Assembly (NCBI GenBank): GCA_021234155.1
Contig: JAJEKV010000044.1
Span: 12,544,123-12,608,122 of the forward strand
Length of the DNA: 64,000 nt
Direction of reading: 5' to 3'
From: Isoetes taiwanensis
Lineage: Eukaryota; Streptophyta; Lycopodiopsida; Isoetales; Isoetaceae
Shown here: positions 1 to 11,700 of the stretch, one piece after another
How the letters are laid out: every line of letters starts with the position of its first letter
Numbering within the stretch: the stretch's first letter is position 1
The notes under the pieces: generated by a model
The model's database searches: none
What the model saw: the letters and a program-made list of their open reading frames with translations, nothing else
What the model was told of the DNA's origin: nothing
Position numbers and translations under genes: made by a program

Positions 1-1307
1 TTGGTGTACTTCTGACAGTTACGTATTGCTCAACCCGCGGCATCTATGAATTTGTGCATGTAAGCCACAATGTACACATGCAAGGGTTGCTGGTACTAGT
101 TTACGGCATTTTTAGGACCGAACCGCAGGGAGCATCAAAGTTCTTCCTACCATGGCTTAATTTGTTGGATCCGAGCATCATGTTATTGATCACAAGCTTA
201 TGAGAACACCTGCAAAATTGCAATGTGAGAATAAATCAAGCATAAGAAATTGCAATATGAGAATAATCAAATCATAAAACAAAGCGAAACTCATACTTGC
301 CACGGACCCACTTTAGCATGGTTACAGCCTTTGGCGGAGAGAGGATCGTATGCTTAGACTAGCTATAGATGGAAAAGGCTTTTCATTGGACCCGACAAGC
401 ACAAGTATTGCAATCTCACATTGGAGCGCTTCTGAGTGGAATAAATATGTATTGGCATCTTGCAATCAAATGCCATCCGACCCCTTCCTTTATGTTAGTG
501 TGCATTGCATCGCCCCACAATTCTTGGCAGGGAATTCACAAAATTGGAAGGTGTCCGGTCGAGGCAAGTAAAAACTTGTGTTTCCAATCCAGATGGAAGA
601 GCTGCTACAAAAGGTACACGCACACAAATCAGTTACATATTAATACATAAGATGGAGTGACTTAGGGAATGAAATAACATAAATATGTTGAAATGCTAAC
701 CTACCTCCCATAGACATCTACCATCTTAGAGTTAAGTCAGCTTCAGTGAGAACTTCGTCAACATCACTTTGAAAGATAGGGGTGGGGCTTAGGAGGGCCA
801 GGTCCTATAAAGAATTGAATGGAACCAACCTTTTCGGTCGGTTCACTAAAGCGTACAAGGAAACATGACATTAGCAAAAGAATATATCTATTGTAATCAA
901 TTGTATATTATTACTCACCTTGTAAATTCATCACTGTTTCAGCATCTTAGAATGCCTTGCACCTTATTTGTTATCACATCAATATTTGCTTGTAAGATCC
1001 TCGCTTCCTCTTAGGTTCAGGCTTCGGAAGGATGGGAGTAAAAGCATGTTAGAGGTGTCCTTAAAAGTATTATTTGAAGTGACTAAAAGGTACCTAAAAA
1101 GGTAGCGAGAATTTGGAGTCTTGGGTACGTATAATATCTCAATATAAGGTATTTTTAGAACTTTTTATATATATATTGATCTCAGATAGCATTATCTTTA
1201 TGTTAACTTTGAATATTACCATGTCCTTGACTTTTATTTTGGATTTTTGTATTAGTTTTAATGAAAAGAAAAATGAGAAAGTACCAGTTGAGGAAATTAC
1301 CTAGTGT
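1..1307. other. Unassigned AT-rich sequence
   Basis: No coding region, RNA gene or element end was recognised on either strand. The short open frames overlap in different phases and show no known motif. Confidence 0.4.
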
Positions 1308-1907
1308 ATGTACTTTTGCGAGGGTTCAAAGTGGGTACACCCTAACATGCTTTTACCCATCGGGATCAGCTTCCTTCCGCGACTGCGCGATGGAGTGTCC
1401 TATGTACAAAAAATGTGGTTAATTACCATAAATCTGAGATGTTTAACAAAATTAGTTCATCTTGGACATGCACCTCTTTCTAGGTGGTGGTGGCACTTTT
1501 TGCACGGAGATTTTCTTTTTGGACATTTTTTTGTGCTGGAGATTTTTACTGTTTTTCCTTTTGGAGTGCCATCACCGGCATTCTTTGCCTCCTCTTTGGA
1601 GTGGACTCAACTACCAACTCGACTTCTCTTCTACGGTATCTCTCACGGGTTAAAATGCGGATCTGTGTCCTTTGTAGCTAATACATGCCGAGGTCGAGCT
1701 GGGACCTACTTGAGGATGATCTTTGAGGTGAAATTTGAATCTTTCTTAGCTTCTCCAATTACTAATTTAGCACTTGGTGATGAAGATTTTTCGTGCGGCC
1801 GGTCATTGAAGGCTACACTTTTGCCTTTAGCTTTCTCCAAGTGCCATCCTCTCAATTTCCTCAACTTCCACTTTGCCATGTTGACGGGCAGATTGTTCTA
1901 TTCTTGA
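1308..1907 (+). CDS. Open frame of 199 codons, not recognised
   Basis: This is one of the longest uninterrupted frames outside the copia element. It starts at an ATG and reads to a TGA, but the translation is rich in Phe, Leu and Trp, has a compositional bias like random T-rich DNA, and contains no motif I know. No TATA-like element, intron border or neighbouring exon supports it. It may be chance or an exon of an unknown decayed element. I do not assign a function. Confidence 0.12.
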   Translation: MYFCEGSKWVHPNMLLPIGISFLPRLRDGVSYVQKMWLITINLRCLTKLVHLGHAPLSRWWWHFLHGDFLFGHFFVLEIFTVFPFGVPSPAFFASSLEWTQLPTRLLFYGISHGLKCGSVSFVANTCRGRAGTYLRMIFEVKFESFLASPITNLALGDEDFSCGRSLKATLLPLAFSKCHPLNFLNFHFAMLTGRLFYS

Positions 1908-2132
1908 AAATGTCATTGGTGATCACGGGTACGGAAGGTGGGGTCCTCTGATTGATGCACTTATTATGCTCATTAAAATCTGTAAAAGAGAGTCGATCAC
2001 CGGATGCTCCAAGAACATCGGGACATTAAAGGCATACGGGATAGAGCGACCTCATCTGCAAACAAACAAATGATCTAAATTTCAATAGACACTTAAAAAG
2101 AACATGAGAAAGCGGAGACTAATGAGAAATAT

Positions 2133-2290
2133 GGTACATCCTTGCCAAGCATGTACATTTCATGTACATAGAATGTACCAAATGTAAAGTAACTACATTT
2201 AACTATAGCCAAATGTACATGCATGTTCCCTCAATGTACATAAGGTACATCAATGTACCCGGATGTACCGATGTACGGATGTACCCGGAA
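2133..2290. repeat. Cluster of ATGTAC/GTACAT words
   Basis: About eleven GTAC tetramers, mostly within ATGTAC or GTACAT, fall in roughly 160 bases. They end in a short run of ATGTACCCGG/ATGTACCG/ATGTACGG variants near 2254-2288. Further ATGTAC words lie at 2515-2600. The core is self-complementary, so the array reads alike on both strands. No longer repeat unit is clear. Confidence 0.55.
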
Positions 2291-2299
2291 TTATCAGTT

Positions 2300-4090
2300 C
2301 AAGGGGAATGCCGATCCTTACTTAAAAAGCACATATATACCAAAAAATGCACATGCTTATGAATCCATCCTGAGATGCACTCTAAAGGAATGAAGTAAAA
2401 GTAGCCCATCCTAATTTGGGTCTGGAGCTCCATTAAAGAGGAGACATAGCTTCATGATACAAGCTGAGTCCAAGCTCAAAAATAAAAGCATCGATAAACA
2501 AGCAAATATATGCCTATGTACCTGCAGCTACGGATGTACACTAAAAAGTTATACATGTACAAGGAATAGCAATGCAGAAAGCCATACATGTAGAACTATG
2601 CAGTTACAATAACAAATGAATATGAAAATATAAGTTTAAATTAGTTGAGCAATGCATACCTTTCACGTGAGGGAAACCAATTTGAATTGAATGCCCTCAT
2701 CGGATGCAACCTTTTATGCAATTACACGTCTTTCATGGACCCGGATGCCTGGCCGAAGAGGCAATAAGCATCTACGCATGGAGCCCTAGCAGCAACAAAC
2801 CGGTTTGCCAAAGCCTTGGCCACCATGGTACATGGTGGCAGATGTGATGAGCTGCTCACGTAAGTGAAAGCTCCCCTCTGGGGTGGGGCCTGCGGGTCGC
2901 GAGAACAATAGGTCTGCTCTCCCCATGAAATCAAAATGCGTGAATGCCTTTCCTGAACCAGTTATTCAATGCAATTAAGTTTTTCCTTTGCTTGTTCAAT
3001 TGAAGTTCATGCCTTTCAATGTCTTTAGTTGCTTCACCGCAAACCAATTTCTAGCTTAGAAGAGTGTTGTTCTTTATCATGTCTACTCATAACCAAGTCT
3101 TCCAACTTGTACTTCCAACACTCAGAACATAACAGCATTTCAGCGGGATCTGGGACAATTTGTCAAATTCTGTTTTGTCTCATCTATTTTTACGGCGGAT
3201 CTGCTGCCGGATCTTGGATGCTTATATCCTTTCTACTACCCTCAATCCGGTGATGACCTTCAATGCATCCCTCCTTTTTTCTTCGGTGCTTCTACTTCAT
3301 TCAATAGGTTAGTTTTCTCCTCAACCCATGCTTAAATAGCTGTGCTTTGTGTGTCAACATCCCCAGTCTAGAATAAGCGGGCTCTAATATTATAACAATC
3401 ACGATGTCTGTTTGATAGTTGAGGATTTACGATTGTAGGGTCCTCTAATAGCATTTTGGCCCGAGGGTTTTGGCAAGATCTTTGGCGGTCTAGCCCGCGT
3501 CCATCAATCAACAAAAGATCCCTTCAGAGTGAAGAGCAAATGCTCACGGCAAAATAGGTTGAAATATAATGGTTTTGTAGGTACTGCGCATGTTAAACCA
3601 ATTCATAATATTTAAAAAAATCGTCTTTCCATGCGTTACGGATTCTCCGCCGGCGGAATCCTGCGATACGTTTTGGGCTTCACCGTACCTCGTTCATAAC
3701 CATCTCTAGGTTGGGTATGTGGACCTCGCATGTTTCTCCGCGAGGTCTTTGGCTTGGATCACCTCGAGGAACCCAAGCGTAAACTCCTTGGAGTAAAAAT
3801 TCCGCTGGAACGGCATCTTAGCAGAGTGGTGATGAGCAAGCACTCATGCAGGGGAAGTTTGGGGCCATAGCTAAGATGAAGAATTGATGATGTGGAATCA
3901 GGAGAAGGCAGAGGCGGGATAGTGAGCGAGAGGCAAACCAAGAAAGAATTTGGGAAGAATTTCAAAATCCAGATAGTGCGGGTTGAGTAGTGGATAGCCA
4001 TTAATCATGGGTTACTAGCTGGTCATGATGGCAGTTATTCCAAAAGAAATGTGCGTGGTACATATGTATATGTACAAAAAGGGCTACATT
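2300..4090. other. Unassigned sequence
   Basis: No recognisable gene or element. The open frames are short, and those on opposite strands shadow each other. Confidence 0.35.
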
Positions 4091-4102
4091 TATAGACACT
4101 AC

Positions 4103-4694
4103 ATGCTTTTACCCATCATTACTTTTATCCCTAAAGTTGACACCCCTGAGTCCTTTAGTGATTGAAGGCCAATCTCTTTGACCAACATCTCTTATAAGAT
4201 TGGTGCAAAAATCTTCGCAAATAGAACTAAGAGCTTCTTGGAAAAAAACATTAGCCTGCATTAATCTGCCTTTTTATAGTGTTGCAATGGAAGGATTACA
4301 TTGGGCTCGAACCTCTAATCAAAATTGTGTTCTCTTGAAGCTTGATTTTAAAGCCTTTGACAAAGTTAGATGGAACTTTTTTTAGAGCTGGCCCTCAAGA
4401 AAATTAGTTTTCCTTCTAAATTGATTGAGTTACCCTTAATTCTTCAATATACTGGTGATTCTTTTAGTTTCCTGAAAAATGACATCAATAACATTGAGTT
4501 CTTCCTAACGCTAATTAATAGCTTTACCTGAAAAAATGTGTCATTATTGGGGATACTAATCATCCTGACATTCTTGGAATTAAATGCAATGCTGCCAATC
4601 AAGACTCTATCCTATTGGGCATGCCTTTGGCCTTGGATGTTAGCATCAAAAACCTTTAATCTCCTATTGTTGCCATAATTAAAAAAAAAATGAA
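4103..4694 (+). pseudogene. LINE reverse transcriptase fragment (5' part of outer LINE)
   Basis: The conceptual translation from 4103 carries landmark stretches of plant L1-type LINE reverse transcriptase: an LLPIITFIPK-like start, then RPISLTN, then KIFANR. After a frameshift come HWARTSNQNCVLLKLDF and KAFDKVRW, which match the usual NCVLLKLDFEKAFDRVEW block holding the first catalytic Asp of the palm. In-frame stops at about 4157 and 4261 and at least one frameshift show it is dead. The continuation (FPSKLIELP, YTGDSF) is visible to about 4470. The frame resumes at 5835, beyond a nested insertion. Confidence 0.8.
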
Positions 4695-5834
4695 TAATTA
4701 TGGAAGTTTATTTTTGAAGAAGCGACAAACTTTTATTGAAACACCAAGCCAAAAGCCAGATACAAATCTTGATGAGATAAAGGATTTGGAGGATAATCAT
4801 GATCCAGATAGAGACATCAGCCTATGCATAAGACAACAAACTCAAATAGGATTCAAATATAAAGCGTAAACTGGGGAGCGAAGAGCAATGGTAGATATGG
4901 CGATTCTGGCTTATTAGATCTGGAGGACCTCTTGCGGGGAATATCAAACCACAGAAGATACACAATCTTTTAAGCTTCCAAATGGACCACATCAATATCT
5001 CTTGATGCCAAATGAAATCTTGACTCAGCACCTTATTCCAAGTATCAGGATGAATGGCGAAGCACTGTGACTTGTCGATGTCACATGAAAAGAAGCGACC
5101 AAGACCAAGCGAGAACAAGATGATCACATAAAGCGATGCTCAAAGTCTCATCCAGCACGATTAGAGTGCTGTCTTTCGAGGATCAAATCTGTGGACAAGC
5201 ACATTCACCCAAGGGCATCATTGAAGAATGCGCACCCAGCTGACCACCTTAGGATGGAGTAGTTTATCCCAAGTCAAGTCCACATAAGTCTCCAACTAGG
5301 AGGTGAAAGCTGGAAGTGACCACTTAGTGGATGGCGGAAGGATATCACCATTGACAAGCAGCCTATACATAGAGTTCACAAGCCTATGCTTTCGTGAACA
5401 CGGTGGAAAACCCCACATGCGATTAGCCTGCGGAGCTGACCAATGGCCCGGAGTACTAGCAACCTTTTGCCAAATAAGTCTATCAATTTTGTTTGAAAGA
5501 GTTGCCAAGTTGCTAACTGGCGGAGAATCATACCAAGCTGCAATAGTTAAGATCCACCGCTAACCTCGGCATCGTTGAGTTAATGGATGGGCTTGAGGCA
5601 CAAAGTGGGAGATTATTTTCCACGGTATCCACCGGCAAGGGGCACTCAAGCGATGATATGCAACAAGATCAGCCAAAATCGGAGTCCGTCTTGTCTCCAC
5701 GAGACTCCGGCAAGCCTTTCAAAAGGGAGGTATTAGGAAAGGGCATAGGCGATAAAGAGGAGACTCAAGGAAGAGAGGGTTTAGCGAAGCTTTCCAAAGG
5801 AACCTGATGACCCAAGTGGCTAATTATGGAAGTT
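4695..5834 (-). mobile_element. 5'-truncated LINE nested in the outer LINE, with 14-bp target duplication
   Basis: TAATTATGGAAGTT occurs at 4695-4708 and again at 5821-5834 and brackets about 1.1 kb that splits the outer LINE coding sequence. On the minus strand the insert ends in a LINE-like 3' untranslated stretch (GGTGTTTCAATAAAAG...). Upstream of it, minus-strand frames at 5296-5508 and 4822-5127 contain IDRLIWQK and later Trp-rich sequence, like the C-terminal zinc-knuckle (zf-RVT) part of plant LINE ORF2. The insert lacks the reverse-transcriptase core, so it is a typical 5'-truncated copy. Element type is inferred; the duplication is seen directly. Confidence 0.7.
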
Positions 5835-6365
5835 GTACATCCTCGCTGGCACAGGAGATCCCTTTGCATGCTCTATCTCATATATTTATTTTTCCTCAGC
5901 CTTACTCGCTCCTAAATGTATTTATCAGCAGCTTGAAAGGATTATAAGAAACTATCTGGGGCAAGCATCACATGGTAAACTAGAAATTTCTTTTACTCAA
6001 AAGAAAGCATATGGTGGTCTTGGGTGCAAACTTTATACGCAAGTATGCATTGTGAATGCTGTGTGGAAGACTACGTTTTATAGCGAAATAATCTTGCTAT
6101 CAATTTTATTCACCACTGGCTAAATAAGAGTATCCTTGAGGGTCATCCATCCATTGACCACTCCCTGCCATCTTCTGTCTTTAGTGATATTAAGCCATCT
6201 GCAAATACTCCCCCTTTGCTGAGGAATTTGATGTATGCCTTGAATAAAGCATCTAAAGCATTCAAGCATAGTAACATTATTATGCCTCATCATGGTATGA
6301 ATATCTTTGGAATCCATCATTGGCGAAATGGCATATTGTTAGGCTGGGATGGAAGTTGATGTAGA
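5835..6365 (+). pseudogene. LINE ORF2 C-terminal fragment (3' part of outer LINE)
   Basis: The frame from 5833 to 6123 reads LAGTGDPFACS, then LLAPKCIYQQLERIIRNYL, then FTQKKAYGGLG. This order fits the thumb and post-reverse-transcriptase region of plant LINEs (the AGR..L..S, I..F.W and GGLG landmarks). After the stop near 6120, another frame continues to about 6350 with HHWRNGILLGWDG. It is the downstream half of the copy at 4103-4694, so one LINE is split by the insert at 4695-5834. Confidence 0.7.
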
Positions 6366-6730
6366 GGAATAATTTGAGGAGTCACAGGACACCCCATATT
6401 TTCATGCGTTTTTCCAAAGTGCAATGAGTTTAATTGACATTAAAATGCAACTTAGTGGAAAGTGAAATTACTGAATCAAAGCAGGACTCGAGTATATTAG
6501 ATATGTTTTGACTAATGAAGTGACAAACTTCTAACCACGTATAGAGCAATTTACCTCTCTCTCTCCTTATTTTCTAAAGGCTGACAAAGAAGTATTAGTT
6601 CTTTGCATAGAATAGGATAATTGATGAAACACAACTTGATCACGGTTAAAAAATAATAAAAATGGAAGTTAAAATCCGTTTAAGGCTGCAATGTCCTACA
6701 TTTTATGACAATGTTCACATGCCCCAGCGT

Positions 6731-6802
6731 TGCATATCTTCTTTTATTTTGGGATGTGGTTGGGTTGCATGCGAGGAGCGCCCGCATGTATCACGGCGTT
6801 CC
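6731..6802 (+). repeat. Dispersed repeat, copy 1 (pairs with 8712-8788)
   Basis: GCATATCTTCTTTTATTTTG followed by a G/T-rich stretch and ATCACGGCGTTCC recurs about 2 kb downstream in the same order and orientation, with scattered differences. The two copies look like remnants of one repeat family; element type unknown. Confidence 0.55.
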
Positions 6803-8711
6803 CTTCTTTGACTCCTTAGACGCTGATTTGGCGATGATTGCTAGGTTTTTAGTAGCGGAGCTTTTTGAATGTTCGCGACCTCCAAAGCGTCACGAATTGT
6901 CTTCCACCTAGCTTCTATTTGAAGCCCACGATTTTGGATGCTTAAGCTTGAGCTGGAGCGTGTGCTTACATAAGTATTTGAAACTATTGAAATGGTAAAG
7001 CGTAATTGAATAGAATTTGATGCATTTTAGGTTTGAGCATCTGAAGAGAAGTTTTAAGCGAAAAGCGTTTTTTCGAGGGTTATGGGTAATAGGCCGAAGT
7101 TATGGCCAGGATTCTCCTTCCCTCCCATCATTTGTTTCCTAGATAATAAGTGCGGGAGGCGAAGAATCTTCAAAGCATTTCCACGTTGATCCATTCTTGG
7201 GATTCATCGGGGATTTTGTTTTAGAAGAATCGGTTGAGCCGGGTAGAGACCCAACCTAAACCATGTTTATTTTCCATGCTTCTTCTATATGTCATGCGGG
7301 GACAATCTAATAGATTTCTTAGAGAACGTAAAAACATTTTCTTTCTCTATCACGAGTTAATCCGGCTCTTGCAATTTTTGAATCGATTCAAAGAGCTTCG
7401 ACTTTGGATTCCGTCAAAGTCAAAAGCACAGCTATGCTTATGGTTTGTGCTCTGCGTTCAAAATGAAGAAGATAATTGAGGCCCGATTTGTTAGGCTTAG
7501 AGTTCTTAGTTAAAATCATTAGAGGTCATGTTCGGCCAAAGTCTAAGGCACATTAGTAGCACAAACTTATTTTTAATTTTGTGTGTGCATCTTGGCTGAT
7601 AAATCAGAGCTCTTCTAATCAGTTCCTGGAACCTTGATCAAATTGACATTTTGTGAAACCTTTACAATCCTTCTAAATTTTATATTTTAAAGTATCACTT
7701 TATCGCATAACAAAACATTTATGGTTTCTCCACGGAGCTTTGAAGCTGACCATGGATGAAGCTAGAAAAGCCCTTTTTCTCTTGTTGTCTCCTCCTCTTG
7801 ATTGAGCTTTTGTATTCTGAGTTCTTTAGCCCGTCGGGGCATATATAGATCACGGGCGAAATTTACTTATTCAAATGTGCCATTATTGTGTCCGGCATCG
7901 GCATAAGTTTGAATGTGTTTCCAATATGAAATATTGTGGAGACATTTCCTTGGCTTCTACGATTTTGGTCTTCAAGTAAACATCACTCGAGAGTTTGTGC
8001 CATTTTCTTCATTGTGCAATCGTAGAAGCTAGGTATAGTTATATACTTATCTTCAAATATTCCTGAGGACATGGAGTTCGATTGCTCATTTCCCAATGGA
8101 AAGCGGGCTTCATATTCTCATGCCTATATTCTTATGCCTTGGAAGAGTGAAACATATTCGAGGTTCCTTCAAACCCTATGACCCGAGGCAACTTTATTGC
8201 AAGGATTTTCTCATGTCTTTTTTCTTTCAATTTTAACTTGGTTTGCATAGGCTATGGGCGACATCAGCCTCCTTCATTTCCTTTGCAGGACAAGTGCGTC
8301 CTAAACATCTTCGAGCGAAGTGGTTCACTCATACTATTCTTTGCCTGGTTCTACTTTGAGAGTAATACTTTTTGATCGATCTTTCTAGGGCGTTTTCTCA
8401 TGGTTTAGGTTTGGTTTCTTGAGGTTTTGGAATGGTTATAAAGAGGGCGGTGGCCTTGGTGAGTGAATCTGTGCTTGCATTCGCTTCTTTATCATTTTGT
8501 AAACTAATAACTTCTTTGTTCTTAATCCATGAATCTATTTGTTTTTAGCTGATGGCGGCTTGGAAGCAATGCACAAAGCGTATTAAATTCTTATACAAGG
8601 CATTAGAAGTATCTTTGTAAGTTCTAGCAAGATCATGCCGTCAAACAAAGGTACAAATGCGCTATTGGGTTTGAGTATGGCCGAGTTAAAGTGCTCCTTT
8701 AGTTTCTTAGT

Positions 8712-8788
8712 TGCACATGCATATCTTCTTTTATTTTGTGGGGTGTTGGGTCGCGTGCCACGGGCATGTTCGCCCATCACGGCGTTCC
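8712..8788 (+). repeat. Dispersed repeat, copy 2 (pairs with 6731-6802)
   Basis: Same word order as the first copy: GCATATCTTCTTTTATTTTG, then GTTGGGTCGCGTGC, then CATCACGGCGTTCC. Downstream sequence diverges at once, so only a short conserved block remains. Confidence 0.55.
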
Positions 8789-11700
8789 ATAATTTCGCGT
8801 TCGCTTTCTTGGGGCGGCCCGGTTATATAATTTTGAATCCTTCATCATTCCTCCTTCTCTTTCCCTCACAATTTCTCGGTCGATTTTTGGCTTCCTAAAA
8901 CCCCTCGCGGTTGCTTGGTATGGCGAAAATAGATGAAAGCCCATCTCCGTGCTTAAAATTCTATTAGTTCCTTTCCGCTGCTCGGTGAGCCCGTCCATCT
9001 AATCCATACCTCCAAAGGAAGTCTGCGGCCACATTACAACCCTCACATCTTGGCCTCAGGGTTTGTCCTGCGGATCATTTGATTCTTATTTGGTGACTCA
9101 TTTTAGCGGGGAATCAGGGATTAGGAATGGTTGGGCAGTACATCGACCTAAACCCTATTAGGTTCTAATACATGTTCATACTTGCTTTGGCATGTTTGAT
9201 TTAGAGCTTTATTTGGAACAAAGGGAAGCCGGAGGAATCTAACCAGAGCTACTTGTGAGGCAAGCATATTTCAAATTGTTCAATTTCAAATTTGGACTTT
9301 TCCTATCAAAGTAGCTTTGGTGATCATGTTACGTCCTTTCTACGTATTTTCCCTATCTAAAATATTTGCTCATTGAGATAAGGTACATGAAGCTGCGGGA
9401 TCTTTAAGATTACATATGGCTATGATATGTAAAGAGGAAGCTTGACAACAAGATTTTGATTTTGTCGCAGCTTGACATCCTTATGTATCTGAGGGTGGCG
9501 TTTTGAAGATTTGAAGAGTTGTTGTTGCTTCAGTACGCCTTAGCCTCAAGTAGATGGTCATATTTTATTTGTTCTCTCATGCATTGTGCATCTCTGGCAT
9601 GCTTGCATCCTAATCCATTGTTTGTGGTTTAACATCGTCACAAAAGCATTTTAGCAATGACCTACTATAAACCACAAAGCAGAGTAAAATATTATTATTG
9701 AGTTATGAGGCGATAAACCATGCCATTTTGGTAGTGGCTTCTTTCCAAATAAGAACGTGGTTTTCGGTCTCTATTATATTTTAACGTAGTTCGGAGACTT
9801 GCGGCTTAGGTTATTATTAGAGCCCCTAGATGGCGAGGAAGAATTTTGGAGTTAATGGGTATGAGGGTAAATTGGTTCTAAAATATGTCATCTCTTTCCA
9901 AAGCCCATTTTCAAGAAGCAACCCAGGGTATGCATTCTTACTTACGTTGCCGCACTCCTCTAAACTAATTTTGGATTTGTATGGCTTGCAATTTGTCATA
10001 TCCCGGATAGCGGGGCTGGGCTTCAATGGTTGCAAAGCCATGGTTTCTATGACTTTCTTGCAGTGGAGTTCTGGTAAATGTATTCTTTGTATATGTACTT
10101 GCTCGAATCCCATGAAATATGGAGGCAAGCCACTTGGTTTGCTTCAACCCGGTATAAAATCCTTAGTTTTGATTGGTAAGGTTTATGTTAACACATCCAC
10201 TTTCTTTAAATTTGTGTTTTGGTCGACGAAGCGGCAAGGTTAACCCGGTTGATTTGCTCCACTATGTTGTGTAGCCATGAGCAACAATGAAGCTACCATG
10301 CGGGAATTAATAGAAAACATCTTTGTTCTTTGATTTGGTATTTTTTTAAATTTTTGCTTTGAAATACAACAAAGTGACCTTATAGATCAACAAAGGCGGA
10401 GTTCATTTGAAGGTCTCCATCGGTATGAGACACCCTTTTTCAATTCTCACATTTTCTATTATTTGTGGAAAAAGCATTTGGACACAATTGTGTTCTTTTT
10501 TCTTTGTTCTTTGGAGCTCGTTTGTCGTAATTGCTCTGAGTAATGTGACCATTGGAAATTCCTTTCTTTGCATTTACCAAATTTAGAAGAGCTTACAAGA
10601 TAAAGCATCGACAAACACATAATATTATAGTCGTCCTCTTTTTTTGTTGTATATGAGTTGTTCTAGAGCTTTCTTTAACTATGTCTAAGAAGTTTTTAAA
10701 TTGTAACTTGGCATGTAAATTTGCCTTGATGGTTTTAGTTTGTGGTTTATCTGAGGTCATTCTTATTGTGGCGATGTTAGATATCTTTCCATACTTGACA
10801 ACATGATAACAAAGATTGATTCTACTTGGTAAGTTGTTGGTATTCTCATCTTCAGTAAACTGCAATGTAACAGTGTGACAGGAAGAAATAGGTAGGATGG
10901 TTCTTACCTTTCAAACTTTTTACAACTATTGTACACATTTGCCATGTTAGTTACATAGATTCAAGTTATTTAGTGGTTAAAATCCACCTCAACACATATT
11001 TATGCGTCATTCATTGGATTGTAATGCAGCAGAGTCCTCTGATTTGTATCACAGCACATGTTGAAGGTATATAGACCAGAGTATTATTCTAGCATCGCGG
11101 CTTTGCCCTTATTCATTTGTTTCATCTTTAACTCCATTTCATCGAATTTGGACGGCATATATAGGTATTTCTGGCCAGTTAGGCTGAATTAGGGCTTTTA
11201 TAGATGTTGCATAGAACTATGTTTTCAAAATGGTGAATGTCACAATGTAACCTTTTATGACACAAAGGAGGGATTTGAAATAAGCAATTGCAAAGAAAGC
11301 CACCTGTCGAAGCACCTTGAAGCTCGAAACCTTTAGGCCATAAGGGATTAAGTGGGTTAGGCATAATTAGATTGGTCCATGTAACCTTAACTACACTCAT
11401 GGCCAGTTTTCCCTTGTTTGTGTGCTTCAATCAACAAAGATCACGAACCCCTACAAAATTCCAAACCAAAAGATTGGAAGGCACTTTGGTTTGCCCTTAC
11501 CATTATTCTTGGTTAGAATTGATGGGATTATGATGTTTAAAAATACGAATTCCATTTGTTGGATAAATTGTTGTATGGCCTCATAATCTTTCTCGACTTC
11601 TTTTTATTCAACAATTGTTATTGTGCAAGTGGGTAGTCATAGTTAGAAAGTGAGTAAAGAAACACCATAGCTTCGGGTGTGGTGTTTCCGAGTTTCTGAA

